Assembly (NCBI GenBank): GCA_009693345.1
Contig: SHXL01000092.1
Location: forward strand, 1-10,207
Direction of reading: 5' to 3'
Length of the DNA: 10,207 bases
From: Betaproteobacteria bacterium
GTDB lineage: Bacteria > Pseudomonadota > Gammaproteobacteria > Burkholderiales > SG8-39
The notes under the pieces were generated by a model. The model worked only from the letters and a program-made list of their open reading frames with translations. It was not told the DNA's origin and did no database searches. Below are positions 5,752-10,207 of the stretch, in pieces. The position numbers and the translations under genes were made by a program. Numbering within the stretch: the stretch's first letter is position 1; the number at the start of each line of letters is the position of its first letter.

Positions 5752-6785
5752 AAATCTACGTCGTCGGCGGCGCGGTGCGCGACGAGCTGCTCGGTCTTCC
5801 GGTCCAGGACAAGGACTTCGTCGTCGTCGGCGCGACGCCCGAGGAGATGGTGACCGCGGGCTTCAAGCCGGTCGGCAGGGACTTTCCGGTGTTCCTGCAT
5901 CCGAAGACCCACGAGGAGCATGCGCTTGCGCGCACCGAGAGGAAGAGCGGGCGCGGCTACAAGGGCTTCACCGTCTACAGCGCACCCGACGTCACGTTGG
6001 CGCAGGACCTCGCGCGCCGCGATCTCACCATCAACGCGATCGCCAAGGCGCCCGACGGCGCGCTGATCGATCCGTTTCATGGGGAAAAGGACCTGCGCGA
6101 CGGCGTCCTGCGCCACGTCGGCGAGGCTTTTCACGAAGATCCGGTACGCATACTGCGCGTGGCACGCTTCGCCGCGCGCTTCGGTTTTCGCATCGCCGAC
6201 GAAACCATGGCGCTCATGACCATGATGGTCGCCGCCGGCGAAACCGATCACCTGGTGCCCGAGCGCGTCTGGCAGGAATTCGGCAAAGGTCTCACCGAGC
6301 CGCAGCCGGCACTGATGTTCGAAGCCCTGGAGCGCTGCAACTTGCGCCCGAAGCTGCTGCCCGAGCTCCGGCAGTTGCCGAAAGCCTGGTCCGGTCCGCT
6401 GGCGGTGCGCTTCGCGGTGCTTTGCTGGCCGCTGCCGGAAGAAGAAATCAAAGCCCTGTGCGATCGTCTGACAGTGCCGAACGAAGAACGCGAACTGGCC
6501 TTGCTCGCCTGCCGTTGCCAGAAATTCCTGAATTCTTCGCAGCCGGCCGAGTTCCTGAACCTCTTCAAGCGCGCGGACGCCTTCCGCCGCCCGGAGCGCT
6601 TCGCTCTTCTGTTGCAGGCTGCCGGAATCGCGCAGGCTGGATTGAAGCTCGAGGAAATCAGAAAAGCATTGGCAGCGGCCGTGGCCGTCAATGCGGGAGA
6701 AATTGCGAGCAGCGCATCGGCGTCCGCCGACATACCCGCCTTGCTCGACAAGGCGCGCGAGCAGGCGATCGCCGCGGCAATGTAG
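5748..6785 (+). CDS. cca: CCA-adding tRNA nucleotidyltransferase lacking an HD motif
   Basis: Cca adds or repairs the 3' CCA end of tRNAs from CTP and ATP. The start is ATG 5748, overlapping the gpt stop as ATGA; an in-frame extension upstream (to 5670) lies inside gpt and is not conserved. The N-terminal class II nucleotidyltransferase domain is intact: VVGGAVRDELLG (5-16), catalytic DKD (Asp21, Asp23), GRDFPVFLHP (43-52), ARTERKSG (61-68), RRDLTINAIA (90-99), and the base-selecting EDPVRILRVARFAARFGF (130-147). At 345 residues it is shorter than E. coli Cca (412, recalled). The C-terminal HD phosphohydrolase region is cut down: E. coli VRFATLCHDLGKG corresponds here to VRFAVLCWPL (220-229), with His-Asp gone. 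CCA addition should be kept and phosphodiesterase/phosphatase activity lost. Confidence 0.93.
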   Translation: MKIYVVGGAVRDELLGLPVQDKDFVVVGATPEEMVTAGFKPVGRDFPVFLHPKTHEEHALARTERKSGRGYKGFTVYSAPDVTLAQDLARRDLTINAIAKAPDGALIDPFHGEKDLRDGVLRHVGEAFHEDPVRILRVARFAARFGFRIADETMALMTMMVAAGETDHLVPERVWQEFGKGLTEPQPALMFEALERCNLRPKLLPELRQLPKAWSGPLAVRFAVLCWPLPEEEIKALCDRLTVPNEERELALLACRCQKFLNSSQPAEFLNLFKRADAFRRPERFALLLQAAGIAQAGLKLEEIRKALAAAVAVNAGEIASSASASADIPALLDKAREQAIAAAM

Positions 6786-6814
6786 TTTTATTCTAAACAA
6801 AGAAGGAAATTGAA

Positions 6815-7435
6815 ATGATTGATTTGTACACTTGGAGCACGCCGAACGGGCGCAAGGTTTCCATCATGCTCGAGGAGTGCGGCCTGCCGTACCGGACGCA
6901 CACGGTGAACATCGGCAAGGACGAGCAGTTCAAGCCGGCCTTCCTCGCGATCAGTCCGAACAACCGCATCCCGGCGATCGTCGATGGCGAAGGGCCGGAC
7001 GGCAAGCCGCTGCCTCTGTTCGAGTCCGGCGCGATCCTGATCTATCTCGCGGAGAAGACGGGGAGGTTTTACCTTCAAAAAAATAAATACATAATCCTGC
7101 AATGGCTGATGTTCCAGATGGGCGGTGTGGGGCCGATGTTCGGCCAGGCGCACCATTTCATGCGCGCGAAAAAGGACGAGATTCCCTACGGCACGGAGCG
7201 CTACGGCAACGAGGCCAAACGCCTTTACGGCGTGCTCAACAAGCGTCTGTTGGAAGCGGCCTACCTGGCGGACGAGTATTCCATCGCCGACATCGCCACC
7301 TATCCCTGGGTGGCGCGCCACGAATGGCATCGCGTCGATCTCGCGCAATATCCGGCGGTGAAGCGCTGGTACGACACCATCGGCGCGCGGCCAGCCGTGG
7401 TGCGCGGGATGGCAGTGCCGCCCGTGGTGACCTAA
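6815..7435 (+). CDS. yfcG: Glutathione S-transferase family disulfide reductase (YfcG-like)
   Basis: This is probably a Nu-class glutathione transferase that reduces disulfides or hydroperoxides with glutathione in the cytoplasm. The 206 residues match the E. coli YfcG pattern along their whole length: MIDLY with STPNGRK (8-14, Thr9 and Asn11 being the glutathione-contacting pair), ISPNNRIPAIVD (46-57), LFESGAILIYLAEKTG (68-83, Glu70 and Ser71), GGVGPMFGQAHHF (103-115), IPYGTERY (123-130), LNKRL (141-145) and the N-capping motif YSIADIATYPWV (155-166). ATG 6815 has AAGGAA 6 bases upstream. The linker around residues 84-94 (FYLQKNKYIIL) is encoded by an unusually AT-rich stretch with a run of seven A and differs from relatives. 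The gap to cca is 29 AT-rich bases. The gene ends tail-to-tail with the next gene. Confidence 0.88.
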   Translation: MIDLYTWSTPNGRKVSIMLEECGLPYRTHTVNIGKDEQFKPAFLAISPNNRIPAIVDGEGPDGKPLPLFESGAILIYLAEKTGRFYLQKNKYIILQWLMFQMGGVGPMFGQAHHFMRAKKDEIPYGTERYGNEAKRLYGVLNKRLLEAAYLADEYSIADIATYPWVARHEWHRVDLAQYPAVKRWYDTIGARPAVVRGMAVPPVVT

Positions 7436-8241
7436 CCGCCGTCGCGGCGGAAGCTCTCCAGCAAGAGGTCGTCGAAGATCGCCACCGCCCGCGTCCAGCC
7501 GGCGGAGGCGCCGCGGATTTTGTGCGGAAAGCATGACACGACGAACCCGTCGGACGGAATCGCTTCCAGGTTGTGCAGCTTCTCCAGGTGGCAGTAGCCG
7601 ATGTCGCGCCCCGCCTTGTGCCCTTCCCAGATCAGGCTCGCGTCCTTCGTCTCCTTGTATTTCTCGGCGGTGTAGACGAAAGGCGCGTCCCAGCTCCAGG
7701 CGTCGGTGCCGGTGAGCCGCACGCCGCGCTCGAGCAGGTACATGGTCGCTTCGTAGCCCATGCCGCAGCCGGCGCTGACGTAGTCATCAAAGCCGTAGCG
7801 CGAACCCGCCCTGGTGTTCACCACGACGATCTCGAGTGGTTTCAATGTGTGTTTAATTTTTCTTAGCTCTGTTTCCACGTCGTTTGCTGTAACGACATAT
7901 CCATCAGGAAAGTGGCGGAAGTCGAGCTTCACGCCGGGCTGGAAACACCAGTCGAGGTCGACTTCGTCGATGGCAATCGCCCGTTCGCCCTTGTTCATGG
8001 TCGGATGGAAATGGTAGGGCGCGTCGAGATGCGTGCCGTTGTGGGTGATGAGCTCGACTTTTTCCACCGCCCAGGCGGCGCCGTCGGGCAGGTCCTCCTT
8101 CTTCAGCCCGGGAAAGAACGGCGCCATCTGCGGGAACGTCGCCTGGTGGTCCATGTAGGTGATCTTCGGGCCGAAGGGCGGCGGATCGGACACCACGTCG
8201 TTTTCGAGGTAGATGGAGAGATCGACGATCTTGCGGGGCAT
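7432..8241 (-). CDS. Cyclase-family metal-dependent hydrolase (kynurenine-formamidase-like fold)
   Basis: The 269-residue protein belongs to the cyclase/KynB fold family (PF04199 type), whose members hydrolyse amides or lactams such as N-formylkynurenine or isatin using a divalent metal. The metal motif is complete: HNGTHLDAPYHF (67-78, with His67, His71, Asp73 and His77). Supporting segments are VVNTRAGSRYGFDDYVSAGCGMGYEA (140-165) and the C-terminal FPHKIRGASAGWTRAVAIF (238-256). It is longer than classic KynB (about 210 residues, recalled), and no tryptophan-pathway gene is nearby, so the substrate is unassigned. No signal peptide is present. ATG 8241 is supported by a strong GAGGAGG ribosome-binding site (8251-8257, minus strand). 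The gene follows the cytochrome c stop by 6 bases. Codons for residues about 111-134 are unusually AT-rich (AGA, CTA, ATT, ACA). Confidence 0.85.
   Translation of the reverse strand: MPRKIVDLSIYLENDVVSDPPPFGPKITYMDHQATFPQMAPFFPGLKKEDLPDGAAWAVEKVELITHNGTHLDAPYHFHPTMNKGERAIAIDEVDLDWCFQPGVKLDFRHFPDGYVVTANDVETELRKIKHTLKPLEIVVVNTRAGSRYGFDDYVSAGCGMGYEATMYLLERGVRLTGTDAWSWDAPFVYTAEKYKETKDASLIWEGHKAGRDIGYCHLEKLHNLEAIPSDGFVVSCFPHKIRGASAGWTRAVAIFDDLLLESFRRDGG
7436..7450. terminator. GC-rich hairpin at the convergent gene junction
   Basis: CCGCCG (7436-7441), loop TCG, CGGCGG (7445-7450) is a perfect six-pair stem starting at the first base after the GST stop codon. It lies inside the last codons of the minus-strand hydrolase. 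Neither strand shows a real T-run after it, so it is at best a weak or factor-assisted terminator. It may simply reflect Arg/Gly-rich coding (RRDGG). Confidence 0.3.
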
Positions 8242-8247
8242 CGGGGC

Positions 8248-8877
8248 TTACCTCCTCGCGTGACGGATCAGGAACGAATTGATGTCTTCGATTTTCAGCT
8301 GCGGTTCGCCTGGATCAGGTTTCGAGCCCACCACGCGGTTCATCCATTCCATGTTCTTCTGCATGCGCGCGACCACCAGCGGCCATTCCACGGCCGTGTG
8401 GCGCAGCGGGTCCGGCAGCACATGGCACTGGCTGCAGGCGACGCGAAACGACTCACCTGCGGGCATGTTCACATCGGGCAACTTCTTCGGGTCGAGCGGC
8501 CGCTGCGCGTGCTTGCGGTGGTAAGCGACGATCACCTGTTCGTCGGTGGGCGAAGGCGCTTCCACCCCGGCCATCATGTCCGCCATCAGCTTGCCCATGT
8601 TTCCCTTGCCTTCCATGCGCGGGACCATGCGCGCGACGACGGAAGGCCAACGCCGCACGTCGTGCATTGCCGGATTCGCGAGATTGTGGCACTGCACGCA
8701 GTAGCGCCGGGTGAGTATTGCGCCCGCCGACTTCGGCTCCGGCAGCATCGCCGGCATGAAGCCGGGCGGGATGATGCGCTCGAGCATCGGCCCGTGGGGA
8801 CTGTCTTGCCACGGTTTGTCTGCTTTCGCCATTACTGAAACAAGAAGCAGCAGGAGGAAAAGGCTAAAGCGTACCAC
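8248..8877 (-). CDS. Exported di-haem cytochrome c built from two similar haem units
   Basis: This is a periplasmic electron-transfer protein of 209 residues. A signal peptide (MVRFSLFLLLLLVSVMAKA, 1-19) precedes two haem c sites, CVQCH (60-64) and CSQCH (148-152). The two surroundings align without gaps at an offset of 88 residues: Cys60/148, His64/152, His72/160, Trp77-Pro78/165-166, VVARM with Met84/172, and Met88-Glu89/176-177. This indicates an internal duplication. One of the paired methionines is the likely sixth haem ligand. The start is GTG 8877; the only other early candidate (ATG at codon 16) would destroy the signal peptide. The gene overlaps the methyltransferase 3' end by 14 bases and is followed after 6 bases by the cyclase-family hydrolase. 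Its redox partner is unknown; a link to PuuD is possible but untested. Confidence 0.88.
   Translation of the reverse strand: MVRFSLFLLLLLVSVMAKADKPWQDSPHGPMLERIIPPGFMPAMLPEPKSAGAILTRRYCVQCHNLANPAMHDVRRWPSVVARMVPRMEGKGNMGKLMADMMAGVEAPSPTDEQVIVAYHRKHAQRPLDPKKLPDVNMPAGESFRVACSQCHVLPDPLRHTAVEWPLVVARMQKNMEWMNRVVGSKPDPGEPQLKIEDINSFLIRHARR
8251..8257 (-). promoter_or_regulatory. Strong Shine-Dalgarno for the cyclase-family hydrolase
   Basis: Read on the minus strand the bases are GAGGAGG, 9 bases before ATG 8241. They lie in the last codons of the cytochrome c gene, supporting translation of both from one message. Confidence 0.75.
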
Positions 8878-10012
8878 TGCGGTCCCCGCGGATGAATCCC
8901 ATTGGGGAATCCTTCACGGAATCCTTCAAGCCCTTTCCCACTGCCAGCACCTTGAACAGCTCCCCCATTTCCGAGGGCGAGAGCAGCTTCTGCGCCGCCG
9001 CTGTCGCAGGCAGGTAGCGTTTCGGATCGGCGGGATTCTCTTCCGCAAGGAGGTCGGTGATGCCGCAATTCACCAGGAACTGCGCCTGGTTGGCGAATCC
9101 CAGCACCTCCAGCCCGGCCTCAGCAGCGGCGCGCGCCAGGGCGCTGAAATCCACGTGCGCGGTGACGTCCTGCAGGCCCGGCAGGTAGAAAGGGTCGTCG
9201 TGGACGCGGTGGCGGTAGTGACAGGCGAGGGTCCCCATGGAGCGCTGCGGGTGGAAGTACTCGCGCGCGGGGAAACCGTAGTCGATGACCAGGAGCGCGC
9301 CGCGCTCCAGCGACCGGCCGAGCGAACGCATCCAGGCGTGCGCGAAGAGCGCAAGTTCGCTCTCGTAACGTCCCGAGGGCGGCAGCTCTACTTGAATTTT
9401 CCTTGATTCAGAAAAAACTACCCCATCCGCTGCGCGATCACACCACGCAAGCTGTCCCTCGTTCGCGCATACGCCGCGTTCCAGCACGCCCGCGCGCGTC
9501 CATGCGAGCGCGTGCACCGGCATCGCATCCACCACTTCGTTGGCAAGCATCACGCCGCAAAAGCGCTCGGGCAGCCGGTCGAGCCATTGCACGCTGCCGC
9601 TCAGAAGTTGTTTTTGCCTTTGCCTTAGGTCGGAACTTGTTTCCAGAACAAAGTAAGGAACGGAAATTTCATTCAAAACCGAAGCCGCAAGAGCTCCCGA
9701 ACCGGCACCGAATTCAAGGATAGCGTCCCCGGGCTGCAGCAGTTGCGCAACCTGGCGTGCGAGCGTGCGTCCGAACAGCGGCGAAAGTTCCGGCGCGGTG
9801 ACGAAGTCGCCGCCCGCGCCCAGCTTGCGCGCGCCGGCCGCGTAGTAGCCGAGTCCCGGTTCGTAGAGCACGAGTTCCATATAGCGCGCGAATGAAATCC
9901 AGTTGCCGGCGGCGTCCAGCTCCGCGCAGATGCGATCGAGCAAATCGCGGCTCGCGGCGAGCGCCTGCGGGTCGGGCGACGGGAGCGCTGTGGGACCACT
10001 GTTGCCGAGCAT
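8864..10012 (-). CDS. MidA/NDUFAF7-family SAM-dependent methyltransferase
   Basis: The 382-residue protein belongs to the DUF185 (PF02636) methyltransferases. The eukaryotic member NDUFAF7/MidA dimethylates an arginine of a complex I subunit; bacterial substrates are not established. Motifs run in order: ISFARYMELVLYEPGLGYY (39-57), GDFVTAPELSPLFG (68-81), the SAM-binding EFGAGSG (100-106), ANEVVDAMPVHAL (157-169), VIDYGFP (242-248), THAVDF-like TAHVDF (284-289) and EMGELFKVLAVGKG (348-361). The C-terminus usually runs almost directly to a GFxRGDRSxxL end. Here KDSVKDSP is inserted before MGFIRGDRSGTL, encoded by a 12-base tandem repeat. ATG 10012 has no well-spaced ribosome-binding site and may have a very short leader. 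It heads the minus-strand operon, and its 3' end overlaps the cytochrome gene by 14 bases. Confidence 0.9.
   Translation of the reverse strand: MLGNSGPTALPSPDPQALAASRDLLDRICAELDAAGNWISFARYMELVLYEPGLGYYAAGARKLGAGGDFVTAPELSPLFGRTLARQVAQLLQPGDAILEFGAGSGALAASVLNEISVPYFVLETSSDLRQRQKQLLSGSVQWLDRLPERFCGVMLANEVVDAMPVHALAWTRAGVLERGVCANEGQLAWCDRAADGVVFSESRKIQVELPPSGRYESELALFAHAWMRSLGRSLERGALLVIDYGFPAREYFHPQRSMGTLACHYRHRVHDDPFYLPGLQDVTAHVDFSALARAAAEAGLEVLGFANQAQFLVNCGITDLLAEENPADPKRYLPATAAAQKLLSPSEMGELFKVLAVGKGLKDSVKDSPMGFIRGDRSGTL
8906..8929. repeat. 12-base tandem duplication within the methyltransferase 3' end
   Basis: GGAATCCTTCAC (8906-8917) is followed at once by GGAATCCTTCAA (8918-8929), 11 of 12 bases identical. 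It encodes KDSV-KDSP on the minus strand and keeps the frame. This is consistent with replication slippage. Confidence 0.85.
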
Positions 10013-10045
10013 CCCTCTGAATTTACCCTAGAATTCCGCTCTGAC
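10013..10045. promoter_or_regulatory. Compact divergent intergenic region between methyltransferase and SDR
   Basis: Only 33 bases separate two divergent start codons. It contains TAGAAT at 10029-10034 (plus strand, near the -10 consensus) and TAAATT at 10020-10025 (minus strand). No good -35 element is found at normal spacing for either. The hexamers are close enough to the starts that either transcript would have a very short leader. Core promoters probably extend into the opposite coding sequence. Confidence 0.3.
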
Positions 10046-10207
10046 ATGGACGCCAGCACGCCGGAAGAACTGCGGGGGAAAGTGGTGCTCGTGACGGGCG
10101 CCGCGCGGCGCATCGGCGCGGCGATCGCGCGCCGCCTGCACGCCTCCGGCGCGAACATGCTGCTGCACTATCGCGGCGCCGAAGCCGAGGCTGCGAGCCT
10201 CGAAGCG
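10046..10207 (+). CDS. Short-chain dehydrogenase, pteridine-reductase type (N-terminal part)
   Basis: The first 54 residues of an NAD(P)H-dependent SDR are visible before the window ends. The nucleotide-binding motif TGAARRIG (17-24) has RRIG where most SDRs have xGIG; this is characteristic of pteridine reductases (PTR1/FolM type), which reduce pterins or dihydrofolate. LHYR (40-43) after the second strand fits NADPH preference. ATG 10046 is in frame with KVVLVTGAARRIG and a normal distance before it. No Shine-Dalgarno sequence is evident. The catalytic Tyr-x-x-x-Lys is beyond the window. Its pairing with a MidA-family methyltransferase is, from memory, a recurrent betaproteobacterial neighbourhood. 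Confidence 0.85.
   Translation, partial: MDASTPEELRGKVVLVTGAARRIGAAIARRLHASGANMLLHYRGAEAEAASLEA

Noticed and set aside
5607..6800. A 397-residue minus-strand frame opposite cca
   Set aside because: It is a shadow of the clearly recognised CCA-adding enzyme, with no family resemblance of its own.
6786..6814. AT-rich gap before GST as a dedicated promoter or terminator
   Set aside because: No hairpin or paired -35/-10 elements are present. It contains only the GST ribosome-binding site (AAGGAA, 6803-6808).
1..10207. CRISPR array, tRNA, rRNA, prophage or defence island
   Set aside because: No regularly spaced repeats, cloverleaf candidates, phage structural genes or defence-type domains were recognised on either strand.

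Overview
The window is GC-rich and densely coding. Genes are short-spaced or overlapping, and a Bug/TctC-type periplasmic binding protein remnant, an E. coli-like gpt and cca, and a MidA/pteridine-reductase pair are all present. Together these suggest a betaproteobacterium, most likely of the Burkholderiales. This is inferred from family resemblance and gene neighbourhood, because no rRNA or tRNA is present.

Layout. Bases 1-222 look like the right end of an IS5-type insertion sequence: a transposase C-terminus, about 160 non-coding bases, a terminal inverted repeat and a CTAG target site. The element stops only 7 bases before uraD. Bases 230-2594 (+) hold a compact urate-to-allantoin module: uraD, uraH, a shrunken Bug/TctC binding-protein remnant, and puuD, a membrane urate oxidase fused to cytochrome c with a TTG start. 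Bases 2644-5227 (+) encode a complete NMT1/SsuA-type ABC importer (binding protein, ATPase, permease). It is followed after 8 bases by gpt (xanthine-guanine phosphoribosyltransferase), which overlaps cca (CCA-adding enzyme). A YfcG-like glutathione transferase follows at 6815-7435.

The strand then switches. GST meets a minus-strand operon tail-to-tail with overlapping stop codons. That operon reads, in transcription order, MidA-family methyltransferase (10012-8864), di-haem cytochrome c (8877-8248) and metal-dependent cyclase-family hydrolase (8241-7432). A short divergent gap of 33 bases leads into a plus-strand pteridine-reductase-type SDR that runs off the window.

How the genes fit together. 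PuuD oxidises urate to 5-hydroxyisourate and passes electrons to its own cytochrome c domain. UraH hydrolyses the product to OHCU, and UraD decarboxylates that to S-allantoin. The neighbouring importer plus Gpt make a purine or ureide the most economical guess for the transported ligand. The binding protein itself does not reveal it. Further allantoin breakdown genes are not in the window.

I see no CRISPR array, tRNA, rRNA, phage gene or obvious defence system, and nothing I can confidently call a new biological system. The best leads are the unassigned purine-associated importer, the IS5 end abutting uraD, a CCA enzyme that has lost its HD phosphohydrolase motif, a cytochrome c built from two copies of one haem unit, and several short low-GC codon patches inside otherwise GC-rich genes.
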